DNA of 64,000 nucleotides from JAIYDJ01 sp031400505 (GCA_031400505.1 JANNPZ010000019.1:1-64000); one strand, 5' to 3'; positions 8,512 through 18,017 are shown, counted from the first letter of the stretch. Notes: generated from the letters alone by a model not told the origin. Translations and numbers: made by a program.

Positions 8512-9929
8512 GTCTGCGATCCGCCCACGGTCAGCCCGCCGATCATCAGGGTGGGTTGGCCGACGCCCACGGGCACCCACTGGCCGGCCTTGCCGCAGTT
8601 GCCGATGCCGGGGTCGAGGGCGAGGTCGGAGCCTACGGCGCGGATGCCTTTCAGCGCGGTTGCGCCGTCACCGATCAGGGTGGCACCTTTGACCGGTGCG
8701 CCGATCACGCCGTTCTGCACGCGGTAGGCTTCGGTGCAGGAGAACACGAATTTGCCGTTGGTGATGTCGACCTGACCACCGCCGAAACCCACGGCGTAGA
8801 TGCCGTCCTTGAGCGACGCGAGGATGTCGGCCGGGGCATCGGTGCCGCCCAGCATGTAGGTGTTGGTCATCCGGGGCATCGGGATATGGGCATAGCTTTC
8901 GCGCCGCCCATTGCCGGTGGCGGCAACACCCATCAGGCGGGCGTTTTGACGGTCTTGCATGTAACCCACCAGCACGCCATCTTCGATCAGCACGTTGCGC
9001 TGTGACGCCGTGCCCTCGTCATCGACCGAGATGCTGCCGCGCCGGTCAGGGATCGTGCCATCGTCCAGCACGGTGACGCCGCGGGATGCGATCTGGCTGC
9101 CCATCAGGCCTGCGAAGGCCGAGGTTTTCTTGCGGTTGAAGTCGCCTTCGAGCCCGTGGCCGATCGCCTCGTGCAACAGGATGCCGGGCCAGCCGGGGCC
9201 GAGGACCACATCCATCATGCCCGCAGGTGCGGGGACGGCGTCGAGGTTTATCAGTGCGATCCGCAACGCCTCGCACAGCAGGGGTTGCCAGTGCGCAGGC
9301 TCCATCAGGCGGGCCAGGCCAAAGCGCCCCCCGCCCCCCGCGCCGCCTTGTTCGCGGCGGCCCTGATGTTCGACGATCACTGACGCGTAAAAGCGCGCCA
9401 TGGGGCGGATGTCGGACAGGCGATGTCCCTCGGGGCGCAAAATCTCGATTTCCTGCAGACCGGCGCTGATGGTGGCCGAAACCTGCACGACGCGGGGATC
9501 AAGGGAGCGGGCATAGGCGTCGATCTCTTTCAGCGTGTCGATCTTTGCGGCGAAAGTGGCGTCGGCCATCGGGTCCACGTCGGAGTAAAGCCGCTGGTTG
9601 GTGCCCAACGGGGCGGGGGCCAGAATGCCGCCGCCCTGACCGATGGCAAGGCGAGCGGTCTCGGCGGCGCGCATCAGGGATTTTTCGCCTATTTCGGTCG
9701 AGTGGGCATATGCCGCCAACTCGCCGTTGACAGCGCGCAGACCAAATCCTTCGGACGCGTCGTAAGAGGCGGTCTTGATGCGGCGGTCGTCCAGCACGAT
9801 GGCCTCGGACCGCTTGCGCTCAAGAAACAACTCGCCATCTTCGGCGCCTGCGGTCGCTGAACGCAGGATGGCAAGGGCCGCTGCCTCGTCGAGGGAGGTG
9901 TCGAAGGGACGGAAAGGCGCGTCGGGCAT
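8508..9929 (-). CDS. tldD: Metalloprotease TldD
   Basis: Zinc metallopeptidase of the TldD/PmbA (U62) family, 473 aa, which with TldE/PmbA trims peptides such as microcin precursors. The metal motif HEAIGHGLEGDF is plainly visible, as are the N-terminal DGELFLERKRSE and the C-terminal MTNTYMLGG. The start at 9929 has AGGGAA at good distance; the alternative ATG at 9953 has no ribosome site and overlaps an FNR-like palindrome. It is divergent from ctaC. The partner tldE is not in the window. Confidence 0.93.
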   Translation of the reverse strand: MPDAPFRPFDTSLDEAAALAILRSATAGAEDGELFLERKRSEAIVLDDRRIKTASYDASEGFGLRAVNGELAAYAHSTEIGEKSLMRAAETARLAIGQGGGILAPAPLGTNQRLYSDVDPMADATFAAKIDTLKEIDAYARSLDPRVVQVSATISAGLQEIEILRPEGHRLSDIRPMARFYASVIVEHQGRREQGGAGGGGRFGLARLMEPAHWQPLLCEALRIALINLDAVPAPAGMMDVVLGPGWPGILLHEAIGHGLEGDFNRKKTSAFAGLMGSQIASRGVTVLDDGTIPDRRGSISVDDEGTASQRNVLIEDGVLVGYMQDRQNARLMGVAATGNGRRESYAHIPMPRMTNTYMLGGTDAPADILASLKDGIYAVGFGGGQVDITNGKFVFSCTEAYRVQNGVIGAPVKGATLIGDGATALKGIRAVGSDLALDPGIGNCGKAGQWVPVGVGQPTLMIGGLTVGGSQT

Positions 9930-9952
9930 GGCGAAGGTTCCCTGCAATTGCA

Positions 9953-9966
9953 TTGATCTGGATCAC
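9953..9966. promoter_or_regulatory. FNR/FnrL-like box between tldD and ctaC
   Basis: TTGAT-CTGG-ATCAC matches the FNR consensus TTGAT-N4-ATCAA at nine of ten positions. It sits 24 bases before the tldD ATG and about 145 bases before the ctaC ATG. Oxygen control of an aa3 oxidase operon by FnrL would be plausible; control of tldD is equally possible by position. No footprint evidence is available. Confidence 0.45.
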
Positions 9967-10110
9967 GGGCGGCGATTTTGCCGCAACAAAACCAGTTGTC
10001 GTGTCGTGTCTAATATGGTTTCACCAGCTGCAGAAACAACGGGATTCTGCCAGGCGTGTGGTGGAGTCAAACAGCGGCCGGATGGCTGCACGGATTCGCG
10101 GGGCAAAACG

Positions 10111-10932
10111 ATGCGATTGAAGAGCGTTCTGTGGGGTTTGGGTCTGACGGGCCTGTCGGTCGGCACGGCATTAGCGCAGGCGCTTGAAACTGTGGGCAAG
10201 CCTGTGAATGGCGGTACGGGGTTTCAGCCCGCTGCAACCGAAATGGCCCGCGATCTGCAGTCTTTGGACTACATGATCAACGTGATCATCATCGTGATCA
10301 CGTTGTTCGTGACGGCACTGCTGCTTTTCGCAGCGTGGCGGTTCCGCGCAAGTGCGAACCCGGTGCCAAAGGCGTTCACCCATAACGGACCGCTGGAAGT
10401 GGCATGGACCGTCGGTCCGGTGGTCATTCTTGTGTTCATTGGCGCGTTCAGCCTGCCGGTTCTGTTCAAATCACAGGAAATTCCGGTTGCAGACATCACT
10501 ATCAAGACCACAGGGAACCAGTGGTACTGGAGCTATGAGTATGTGGACGAGGACGTGTCCTTTGACAGCGTGATGCTGGAGCGGGAAGAATTGTCGGCGG
10601 CCGGCTATGCCGAAGCAGACTATCTGCTGGCGACGGATACGGCGATGGTGATCCCCGTCGGCAAGACGATCGTGGTGCAGGTAACCGGTGCAGACGTTAT
10701 CCATTCGTGGAAAGTGCCCGCCTTCGGCGTGATGCAGGATGGCGTTCCGGGACGCCTGGGCCTTTTGTGGTTCAAGGCCGAACGCGAAGGCGTGTTCTTT
10801 GGTCAGTGTTCAGAGATTTGCGGCAAGAACCATGCCTACATGCCAATCACTGTCAAAGTCGTCAGCCAAGAGGCCTATGACGCCTGGTTGGTTGGTGCCA
10901 AGACTGGCGATTTGCAACTGGCTGCGAACTGA
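10111..10932 (+). CDS. ctaC: Cytochrome c oxidase subunit II
   Basis: CuA-bearing subunit of aa3-type oxidase that accepts electrons from cytochrome c; 273 aa. A signal peptide covers about residues 1-23 (ending LAQ), and two transmembrane helices flank residues 50-110. The periplasmic cupredoxin domain contains GNQWYWSYEY and the CuA ligand string CSEICGKNHAYM near residue 232. The start at 10111 gives a normal signal peptide; longer frames into the tldD promoter are unsupported. It heads the cta operon; subunit I (ctaD) is not in the window, as is usual in Rhodobacterales. Confidence 0.96.
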   Translation: MRLKSVLWGLGLTGLSVGTALAQALETVGKPVNGGTGFQPAATEMARDLQSLDYMINVIIIVITLFVTALLLFAAWRFRASANPVPKAFTHNGPLEVAWTVGPVVILVFIGAFSLPVLFKSQEIPVADITIKTTGNQWYWSYEYVDEDVSFDSVMLEREELSAAGYAEADYLLATDTAMVIPVGKTIVVQVTGADVIHSWKVPAFGVMQDGVPGRLGLLWFKAEREGVFFGQCSEICGKNHAYMPITVKVVSQEAYDAWLVGAKTGDLQLAAN

Positions 10933-10992
10933 TCGCGGCAAGGCCAAAGGCGGGCCAGTGTGACATGGCCGGCAAGGAGAGCAAGGCGGACT

Positions 10993-11925
10993 ATGGCGGA
11001 TATTCGGGTCTTTGAAGGCGCGCCAGAGGCGGGTTTTGGCGATTACGTGCAGCTGCTTAAGCCACGCGTTATGTCCCTGGTGGTGTTCACGGCTTTGGTG
11101 GGGTTGCTGGTGGCACCCATCCGACTGCACCCGGTAGAAGCATTTGCGGCGATCCTGTTCATCGCACTTGGGGCGGGCGCGTCGGGCGCGCTGAACATGT
11201 GGTGGGATGCAGACATCGACGCGGTGATGAAGCGGACGAAGGGGCGCCCGGTACCGTCGGGCCGCGTTGATGGCAGTGAAGCCTTGGCGATCGGGTTGGC
11301 ATTGTCGGGCATTTCGGTTGTCATGCTGGGGCTTGCGACCAATCTGGTTGCCGCAGGATTGTTGGCGTTTACGATTTTCTTTTATGCCGTTGTCTATTCG
11401 ATCGGCCTCAAACGATTGACCCCGCAGAATATCGTGATCGGTGGTGCGGCAGGGGCGTTTCCGCCAATGATCGGATGGGTCTGCGCGACGGGGTCCGTTT
11501 CTCTCGAGGCGGTGTTGATGTTCGCGGTGATCTTCACGTGGACGCCCCCGCATTTCTGGGCGTTGGCGCTTTTCATGAAGGAAGACTACCACGCCGCCGG
11601 TGTGCCGATGCTGACCGTCACGCATGGACGTCGTGCGACACGGGCACACGTGCTGGTCTACGCCCTGCTGCTGGCCCCGGTGGCGGTCTGGGCCGCCGCG
11701 ACAAGCATTGGCGGGCCGTTCACAATGGCTGTTTCCGTCCTTCTCAGCCTTTGGTTCGTCAAAGGGGGCCATGACATCTGGCAACGCGACGAAGTCATGG
11801 CCGAGGCAGATAAATACAAGGTCGAGAAGACTTTCTTCCGATTTTCGTTGCTTTACCTGTTTGGTATTTTTGCGGCGTACCTGATCGAGGCTGGTCTGAA
11901 AAGCTACAACATTGGGGGGTGGTAA
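10993..11925 (+). CDS. ctaB: Protoheme IX farnesyltransferase (heme O synthase)
   Basis: Membrane prenyltransferase of the UbiA superfamily, 310 aa, adding farnesyl to protoheme for heme O/A. The first aspartate-rich motif NMWWDADIDAVMKRTKGRP lies near residue 73, and the second half holds KEDYHAAGVPMLTV. About nine hydrophobic helices are visible. The start at 10993 (MADIRV) follows GGAGAGCAAGGCGG; the earlier ATG adds a short arginine-rich extension. It sits between ctaC and the small coxF, 60 bases after ctaC. Confidence 0.95.
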   Translation: MADIRVFEGAPEAGFGDYVQLLKPRVMSLVVFTALVGLLVAPIRLHPVEAFAAILFIALGAGASGALNMWWDADIDAVMKRTKGRPVPSGRVDGSEALAIGLALSGISVVMLGLATNLVAAGLLAFTIFFYAVVYSIGLKRLTPQNIVIGGAAGAFPPMIGWVCATGSVSLEAVLMFAVIFTWTPPHFWALALFMKEDYHAAGVPMLTVTHGRRATRAHVLVYALLLAPVAVWAAATSIGGPFTMAVSVLLSLWFVKGGHDIWQRDEVMAEADKYKVEKTFFRFSLLYLFGIFAAYLIEAGLKSYNIGGW

Positions 11926-11926
11926 G

Positions 11927-12121
11927 ATGGCGTTTCGTCCGACACATGAGATTCATGCCCGGCGGTTTGGTCGCAATGTCGGTGTCGCCGCCCTTCTGAT
12001 TTGTTTTGTTGCCCTGGTTTTCGCGCTGACCGTGGTAAAGGTGACGCGTGGCGACCCGATGAAGGGCTATGACCATGTGGTAGAGCCCGCCTTGGTGCCT
12101 GAACCCGGAAAGACGCCATGA
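11927..12121 (+). CDS. CoxF-like small membrane protein
   Basis: 64 aa, one transmembrane helix at about residues 15-40 (VGVAALLICFVALVFALTVV) with a short polar tail. It begins one base after the ctaB stop and its TGA overlaps the ctaG ATG, so it is clearly part of the oxidase assembly operon. Small proteins in this position are commonly called CoxF in Rhodobacteraceae. Their role is not established; assistance to CtaG or oxidase assembly is inferred from position. Confidence 0.8.
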   Translation: MAFRPTHEIHARRFGRNVGVAALLICFVALVFALTVVKVTRGDPMKGYDHVVEPALVPEPGKTP

Positions 12122-12693
12122 CGCAGCGGCAAGACATCCGGCGGACGGGCCTTCAGTTGGCCGGCATCGGGGTCGCGATGGCTACGCTGTCGTTTGTTGC
12201 CGTGCCGTTCTACGATTGGTTTTGCCGGACCACAGGATTCGCCGGAACGCCGCTGGTTGCCACCACGGCTTCGGACCAGATCCTGGAACAGACGATCATT
12301 GTGCGCTTTGATGGCTCGCTTGACGCCGGCATGCCGTGGGAGTTCAAACCTCAGCAGCGGTCGATGACGATACGACTGGGCGAGACCGGGCTGGCTTTTT
12401 TCGAGGCCTACAACCCGACCGATCGCGCGATTGCGGGAACGGCCAGCTACAACGTGACGCCTTCCAGTGCCGGCGGATACTTCACGAAGATTGCGTGTTT
12501 CTGCTTTACGGAACAAGTGCTACGACCCGGCGAGCGGATCAGCATGCCGGTGACGTTTTACGTCGATCCGGCGATCCTGCAAGATGACGATGGCCGTCAT
12601 GTAAAGGAAATCACGCTGTCTTACACGTTCCACGAAACCGAACTGACACAAGATCAGGCGAGCCTTGCCGCCGCCGCGACGCCGGTCAACTGA
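12118..12693 (+). CDS. ctaG: Cytochrome c oxidase assembly protein CtaG (Cox11)
   Basis: Copper chaperone for the CuB centre of subunit I, 191 aa. One N-terminal transmembrane anchor (about 10-32) is followed by a periplasmic immunoglobulin-like domain. The copper ligand motif CFCFTEQ is near residue 126, and FYDWFCRTTGF sits after the anchor, both Cox11 signatures. ATGA overlap with the preceding small gene. Confidence 0.96.
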   Translation: MTQRQDIRRTGLQLAGIGVAMATLSFVAVPFYDWFCRTTGFAGTPLVATTASDQILEQTIIVRFDGSLDAGMPWEFKPQQRSMTIRLGETGLAFFEAYNPTDRAIAGTASYNVTPSSAGGYFTKIACFCFTEQVLRPGERISMPVTFYVDPAILQDDDGRHVKEITLSYTFHETELTQDQASLAAAATPVN

Positions 12694-12716
12694 TATAAAC
12701 ACGAGGGATGCCGATC

Positions 12717-13517
12717 ATGGCCCATGCCAAGAACCACGACTACCACATCCTGCCGCCGTCGATCTGGCCCTTTATCGGGTCGATATCGGCTTTTGCCATG
12801 CTGTTCGGCGCAGTCTTGTGGATGCACGATCACGGGCCGTGGCTGGGTCTGATCGGGTTTGTCGGGGTGCTTTATGTGATGTTCGCGTGGTGGTCCGATG
12901 TGATCACCGAAAGCCAGGTCGGCGATCACACACCGGTTGTGCGGATCGGCCTGCGGTACGGCTTCATCTTGTTCATTATGTCCGAGGTGATGTTCTTTCT
13001 TGCCTGGTTCTGGACCTTCTTCAAACACGCGATGTATCCGATGGGCGAAAGCAGCCCGCTGGTCGATGGCGTATGGCCACCCGCCGGGATCGAGACGTTC
13101 GACCCCTGGCACCTGCCGTTGATCAACACGTTGATCCTGCTGTGTTCGGGCGCCGCGGCAACCTGGGCGCATCACGCGCTGGTCCATGAGAACAATCGCA
13201 AGGATCTGGTAAACGGCCTGATTTTGGCAATCGTTCTGGGGATCTTGTTCACCGGGTTTCAGGCCTACGAGTACAGCCACGCCGCCTTTGGCTTCACCGA
13301 CGGGATTTATCCGTCGACATTCTTCATGGCGACGGGGTTCCACGGGTTTCACGTGATCATCGGCACGATCTTCCTTGGTATCTGCCTGTTGCGCGCGATG
13401 AACGGACATTTTACCCCGGAAAAGCACGTGGGCTTTGAAGCTGCGGCCTGGTACTGGCATTTCGTCGACGTGGTCTGGCTCTTTCTCTTTGCGTCTATCT
13501 ACGTCTGGGGCCGGTAG
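12717..13517 (+). CDS. ctaE: Cytochrome c oxidase subunit III
   Basis: Seven-helix subunit III, 266 aa. Characteristic stretches are NHDYHILPPSIWPF at the start, SEVMFFLAWFWTFF near residue 90, the conserved lipid-binding region, and HFVDVVWLFLF near the C-terminus. The ATG at 12717 follows GAGGG with a nine-base gap; an ATG three codons earlier lies too close to that site. It is followed by a hairpin terminator, yet surf1 continues in the same direction. Confidence 0.96.
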   Translation: MAHAKNHDYHILPPSIWPFIGSISAFAMLFGAVLWMHDHGPWLGLIGFVGVLYVMFAWWSDVITESQVGDHTPVVRIGLRYGFILFIMSEVMFFLAWFWTFFKHAMYPMGESSPLVDGVWPPAGIETFDPWHLPLINTLILLCSGAAATWAHHALVHENNRKDLVNGLILAIVLGILFTGFQAYEYSHAAFGFTDGIYPSTFFMATGFHGFHVIIGTIFLGICLLRAMNGHFTPEKHVGFEAAAWYWHFVDVVWLFLFASIYVWGR

Positions 13518-13538
13518 ACGGCCCAACCGAATTGTATG

Positions 13539-13562
13539 ACGCGGGCCCGACGTGGCCCGCGT
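13539..13562 (+). terminator. Hairpin after ctaE
   Basis: Perfect nine-base inverted repeat ACGCGGGCC/GGCCCGCGT with a six-base loop, 21 bases after the ctaE stop, followed by a weak T-rich tail. It is likely a partial terminator or RNA-stabilising hairpin between the structural genes and surf1. Confidence 0.55.
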
Positions 13563-13595
13563 TGTCATTTGAACCGCTGTGACAAAGGAAACGCG

Positions 13596-14264
13596 ATGCT
13601 GCGCCGCCTGATCTTTCCGCTCGTGCTCGGGGTGTCGGGCCTGAGTGTGCTGTCCGGCCTTGGCGTCTGGCAAGTGCAGCGGATGGAATGGAAGCGCAGC
13701 TATCTGGCCGAGATCGAGGCGCGGATTGCCGCAGCACCGGTCGCCCTGCCCACAGCACCGGACCCAGAGGCTGACCGATACCTGCCGGTCTTCGTCGAGG
13801 GTCGTTTTACCGCAGAGGCCATCGAGGTGTTGTCATCGACCAAGCTGGGCGGCGTGGGCGTGCGGGTGATCGGAGTGCTTGATGTGGATGGTCGCCGCTT
13901 GCTGGTGGATCGCGGTTATCTTCCCGAGGATGCACGGAAGGCCGCGCGCAGCGTGACGACAGCGCGGATCGAGGGCAACCTGCAATGGCCGCAAGACAGT
14001 GACCGCTTTACCCCGCCGCCTGATGCCAAGACCGGGTTGTGGTATGCGCGCGATGTCTCGGCACTGGCGGTGGCGTTGAACACCGAACCCACACTTATTG
14101 TCGCGCGCACGCCGACCGGTGACGGGATTGCGCCGATGCCGGTGGACATCTCGGGTATACCGAACGACCATTGGGGCTATGCCATCACCTGGTTTCTGCT
14201 CGCCGTGGTTTGGGCGGGGATGACAGTGGGTTTGCTGTGGCGTACACGGGCGCGGGCGGTGTAA
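13596..14264 (+). CDS. SURF1 family oxidase assembly protein
   Basis: 222 aa membrane protein needed for efficient heme a insertion into cytochrome oxidase. It has a transmembrane helix near the N-terminus (about 5-25), a periplasmic domain beginning GVWQVQRMEWK (the SURF1 signature), and a second helix near residues 195-215 preceded by HWGYAITWF. The start at 13596 follows AAAGGAA. It closes the oxidase module before thrC. Confidence 0.93.
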   Translation: MLRRLIFPLVLGVSGLSVLSGLGVWQVQRMEWKRSYLAEIEARIAAAPVALPTAPDPEADRYLPVFVEGRFTAEAIEVLSSTKLGGVGVRVIGVLDVDGRRLLVDRGYLPEDARKAARSVTTARIEGNLQWPQDSDRFTPPPDAKTGLWYARDVSALAVALNTEPTLIVARTPTGDGIAPMPVDISGIPNDHWGYAITWFLLAVVWAGMTVGLLWRTRARAV

Positions 14265-14273
14265 AGGGCGGTC

Positions 14274-15605
14274 ATGCACTATATCTCTACACGGGGCGCG
14301 GCCCCGGTTCTGACATTTGGCGAAGCAATGATGACCGGCCTTGCGCGCGATGGCGGGCTTTATGTGCCGCAATCGGTGCCGCAGCTGGATATGGCAGGGC
14401 TGGCTGGGCTGTCTTACGAGGACACGGCGTTTCGCGTCATGTGGCCGTTCCTGGGTGACACCTTTGCGCCCGACGAGTTTCGCGGGTTGATCGAGGCGGC
14501 CTATCGCGGCTTTGGTCACGCGGCGCGGGCGCCTATGGTACAGCTTGGACCCAATCATTTCCTGCTGGAACTGTTCCACGGCCCGACACTGGCGTTCAAG
14601 GATTTCGCCATGCAGTTGATCGGGCAGATGATGCAGGCGTCCCTTGCCAAGACCGGCGGGCGGGTGACTGTCGTGGGGGCAACCAGCGGCGACACCGGGT
14701 CGGCGGCGATGGAGGCGTTCCGGGGGCTGTCCAACGTCGATCTCTTTATCTTGTACCCGCATGGCCGGGTGTCGGACGTGCAGCGGCGGCAGATGACGAC
14801 GCCGGTGGAATCGAACGTGCATGCGCTGGCGATGGACGGCGATTTCGACGACTGCCAGGCCCGCGTGAAGGACATGTTCAATGATTTTGCCTTCCGTGAC
14901 GCGGTGCGGCTAGCCGGGGTCAACAGCATCAACTGGGCACGGGTTCTATCGCAGGTGGTGTATTTCGTCTATTCGGCGGTCGCTTTGGGTGCACCTTTGC
15001 GGCCCGTCAGCTTTACCGTGCCGACAGGGAATTTCGGTGACATCTTTGCGGGTTACATCGCGCGCAAGATGGGACTGCCGATTGAACGACTGATCATCGC
15101 CACCAACCACAACGACATCCTGCACCGCGCATTGACCAGTGGCGATTATGTCACTGACGGGGTCAAGCCGTCGATCAGCCCGTCGATGGACATTCAGGTG
15201 TCCTCGAACTTTGAACGCGCGCTGTTTGATGCCTATGGGCGAGACGGGGGCGCTGTGGCCGGGTTGATGGCGGAACTCAAGGCGGGCGGGTTTCACATCA
15301 GCCAGGGCGCATTGCAGATGCTGCGCGACACGTTTGCTTCCGGGCGCTGTTCGGAAGACGAAACCCGGGCAACGATCCGTGCGGTCTATGTGCAGACCGG
15401 TGAAATCCTGTGCCCGCATTCTGCGGTTGGCGTCAAGGTGGCTGAGGATTTCCTTGGGCCCGTGCCAATGATCACTTTGGCGACGGCGCATCCCGCCAAA
15501 TTCCCCGACGCGGTTGCGGGCGCGATGGGCACGCGGCCCCAACTGCCCCCCCGGATGGCCGATCTGTTTGACCGCCCCGAACGCCTGACCCCGCGTGCCC
15601 AATGA
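14274..15605 (+). CDS. thrC: Threonine synthase
   Basis: PLP enzyme converting O-phosphohomoserine to threonine, 443 aa. The start MHYISTRG is typical, the PLP lysine is in TLAFKDFAMQ near residue 107, and the pyridoxal-phosphate-binding region reads VVGATSGDTGSAAMEAF. It lies nine bases after surf1, probably one transcription unit; a thrC-M16 peptidase pair next to cta genes is common in Rhodobacterales. Confidence 0.95.
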   Translation: MHYISTRGAAPVLTFGEAMMTGLARDGGLYVPQSVPQLDMAGLAGLSYEDTAFRVMWPFLGDTFAPDEFRGLIEAAYRGFGHAARAPMVQLGPNHFLLELFHGPTLAFKDFAMQLIGQMMQASLAKTGGRVTVVGATSGDTGSAAMEAFRGLSNVDLFILYPHGRVSDVQRRQMTTPVESNVHALAMDGDFDDCQARVKDMFNDFAFRDAVRLAGVNSINWARVLSQVVYFVYSAVALGAPLRPVSFTVPTGNFGDIFAGYIARKMGLPIERLIIATNHNDILHRALTSGDYVTDGVKPSISPSMDIQVSSNFERALFDAYGRDGGAVAGLMAELKAGGFHISQGALQMLRDTFASGRCSEDETRATIRAVYVQTGEILCPHSAVGVKVAEDFLGPVPMITLATAHPAKFPDAVAGAMGTRPQLPPRMADLFDRPERLTPRAQ

Positions 15606-15647
15606 CCTGAACGCCTTGCAAGACCTGATCCGCGAGAGGACTGCCCT

Positions 15648-16907
15648 TTGACCCTGAATCTGACCACCCTGCCCAACGGGCTGCGGATTGTAACCGAACA
15701 TATGCCGGGCCTGAAATCGGCGAGTGCGGGGATCTGGGTGCAGGCGGGCGGGCGGCATGAACGGGCAGCCCAGAACGGGATCGCGCATTTTCTGGAGCAT
15801 ATGGCGTTCAAGGGCACCAAGCGGCGGTCGGCCCTGCAGATCGCCGAAACGATCGAAGATGTCGGCGGCTATATCAATGCCTATACCAGTCGCGAAATGA
15901 CGGCCTATTACGCCCGTGTGCTGCATGGCGATGTGGCGCTGGCGCTGGATGTGGTTTCCGACATCGTGCTCAATCCGGTGTTCGATCCGAAGGATATCGA
16001 GACGGAACGGCATGTGATCTTGCAAGAGATCGGGCAGGCGCTGGACACCCCCGACGACATCATCTTTGACTGGTTGCAGGAAGTCAGCTACCCTGATCAG
16101 CCCTTCGGTCGTGCGATCCTGGGGCCAGCCGCCGCAGTGACTGGCTTTGGCCGCGATGACCTGACCGGGTTTGTGGGCGAACATTATGGCCCCGACCAGA
16201 TGATCCTGGCGGCTGCCGGGGGCATAGATCACGACGCGATCGTGGCACAGGCAGAGGGCATCTTTGGTCACCTGAGCCCGGTTGGCGCCAAGGCGCTGCA
16301 CCCCGCGACCTTCACCTCTGGCCAGCGACGCGAAGTCAAGGATCTGGAGCAGGTTCATTTCGCGATGGCGTTCGATGCGCCCGGGTTTCGCCACGCAGAT
16401 GTGTTCGTGGCGCAGGTCTATGCGATGGCGATGGGCGGGGGCATGTCGAGCCGACTGTTCCAGAAAATCCGCGAAGAGCGTGGGTTGTGCTATTCGATCT
16501 TTGCGCAGGCGGGGGCTTATGAAGATACCGGGCAGATCACGCTTTACGCGGGCACGTCAGAACAGGAAATCGGCGATCTGACCCGGCTTACGGTCGAGGA
16601 AATGAAGCGGGCGGCAGATGACATGGTCGAGGCAGAAGTTGCCCGTGCCCGCACCCAGATCAAGGCGGGGATGTTGATGGGGCTAGAGAGCGCGTCAGCC
16701 AGAGCCGAACGTATCGCGCGGTTGCTGGCCATCTACGGCCGGGTGCCCGATGTCGACGAAGCCGTGGCGCGCATCGACGCTGTCACCACCGCGGATGTGC
16801 GCCGGTTCGCCGAAACGCTGGTGCAGGCACCTGCGGCGCTGGCGTTGTACGGCCCGGTTGCTGCTGCTCCGGGGTTGGAGGACATCCGAGCGCAGTTTGA
16901 CGCCTAA
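15648..16907 (+). CDS. M16 family zinc peptidase (processing-peptidase-like)
   Basis: 419 aa. The inverted zinc motif HFLEH is at residues 47-51, with the third ligand glutamate in the ETERHVILQEIG segment about 75 residues later. The second half holds the glycine-rich GGGMSSRLFQKIREERGLCYSI. It resembles the mitochondrial processing peptidase beta subunit and is expected in the periplasm or cytosol; no signal peptide is visible. The start codon is TTG, preceded by GAGAGGACTGCCC. Physiological substrate unknown. Confidence 0.9.
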   Translation: MTLNLTTLPNGLRIVTEHMPGLKSASAGIWVQAGGRHERAAQNGIAHFLEHMAFKGTKRRSALQIAETIEDVGGYINAYTSREMTAYYARVLHGDVALALDVVSDIVLNPVFDPKDIETERHVILQEIGQALDTPDDIIFDWLQEVSYPDQPFGRAILGPAAAVTGFGRDDLTGFVGEHYGPDQMILAAAGGIDHDAIVAQAEGIFGHLSPVGAKALHPATFTSGQRREVKDLEQVHFAMAFDAPGFRHADVFVAQVYAMAMGGGMSSRLFQKIREERGLCYSIFAQAGAYEDTGQITLYAGTSEQEIGDLTRLTVEEMKRAADDMVEAEVARARTQIKAGMLMGLESASARAERIARLLAIYGRVPDVDEAVARIDAVTTADVRRFAETLVQAPAALALYGPVAAAPGLEDIRAQFDA

Positions 16908-16908
16908 C

Positions 16909-17493
16909 ATGCTGGGTGTGCGCCGCAGATCCCGGATTGAGACGGACCGAATGGTGTTGCGGTTGCCAACCCATGCCGACTGGCGAGCCTGGTCGCAACT
17001 GCGCGCTGATAGCGCCGCCCATCTGACCCCATGGGAGCCGGTCTGGGCCCATGACCACCTGTCGCGCCGCGCATTTACCAACCGGGTCTACTGGGCGGGG
17101 CGTTCCGAAAACCTTGGCACGGCGCTGCCACTGTTGTTGATCCGGCGCAGCGACGAGTCGCTGCTTGGGGCGATCACGCTGGACAACATCCGACGCGGGC
17201 CGGTACAGGCTGGCACGCTGGGCTACTGGATCGGTGCGCCGTTCGCGCGGCAGGGCTACATGCGCGAGGCGTTGCAACAGGTCGTGCATCACGCATTTCA
17301 CAAAATGGACCTCAGCCGGATCGAGGCCGCGTGCCTGCCGGAAAACGCAGCCTCGCGCGGGGTGCTGGAGGGTAGCGGGTTCAAGTACGAAGGCGTCGCG
17401 CAAAGCTATCTGCAAATCAACGGGCGCTGGCGCAACCATGTGCTTTACGCCAATCTGCGCAGCGACCGGCGCGGGCGAACGGACGTCGGATGA
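16909..17493 (+). CDS. GNAT N-acetyltransferase, RimJ-type
   Basis: 194 aa. The acetyl-CoA site is visible as APFARQGYMREALQQVV, followed by the RimJ/RimL hallmark LSRIEAACLPENAASRGVLEGSGF. It starts one base after the protease stop, so it is coupled to it, and overlaps the next gene by four bases. Proteins of this type acetylate ribosomal protein N-termini; this one may, but the substrate is not shown by the sequence. Confidence 0.87.
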   Translation: MLGVRRRSRIETDRMVLRLPTHADWRAWSQLRADSAAHLTPWEPVWAHDHLSRRAFTNRVYWAGRSENLGTALPLLLIRRSDESLLGAITLDNIRRGPVQAGTLGYWIGAPFARQGYMREALQQVVHHAFHKMDLSRIEAACLPENAASRGVLEGSGFKYEGVAQSYLQINGRWRNHVLYANLRSDRRGRTDVG

Positions 17494-18017
17494 ACCATGT
17501 GGCGCTTCTGCGTGGGATAAACGTCGGCGGCGCGGGCAAGCTGCCGATGGCGGAGTTTCGGGCTCTATTGACCGGGATGGGCCTGCGGGATGTGCGAACC
17601 TATATCCAGTCAGGCAATGCGGTGTTTGGCTCTGACTTGCCAGTTGCGGATCTTGGCACGCAGATCAGCGAGGCGATCAGGGCAAGGCTTGGCTTTGCGC
17701 CGGGGGTGTTCCTGCGGTCTGCTGATCAGATCACGGCGGCGCTGGACCATCCCTTTGCCGATCAGTTTGCTGACAAGGTACATGCCTTCTTTCTGGCCGA
17801 TCCGGCACCGGTTCTGAATCTCGGGATGCTCGAGCGGTGGATTGCGCCGTCCGAAAGCTGGCATCTGGGGCAGGGGGTCTTCTACCTTTCGCATCCCGAA
17901 GGGATCGGGCGCTCGAAGTTGGCCGGACGCCTCGATAAGGTGATCTCTTGCGACATGACGGCGCGCAATCTGCGCACGGTGGCGGCGCTGGCCGAGATGG
18001 CGCGCACGGTTTCGTGA
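17490..18017 (+). CDS. DUF1697 family protein
   Basis: 175 aa. The start NHVALLRGINVGG and GLRDVRTYIQSGNAVF are hallmarks of DUF1697, a cytosolic family of unknown function. ATGA overlap with the preceding acetyltransferase gene. Confidence 0.85.
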   Translation: MNHVALLRGINVGGAGKLPMAEFRALLTGMGLRDVRTYIQSGNAVFGSDLPVADLGTQISEAIRARLGFAPGVFLRSADQITAALDHPFADQFADKVHAFFLADPAPVLNLGMLERWIAPSESWHLGQGVFYLSHPEGIGRSKLAGRLDKVISCDMTARNLRTVAALAEMARTVS

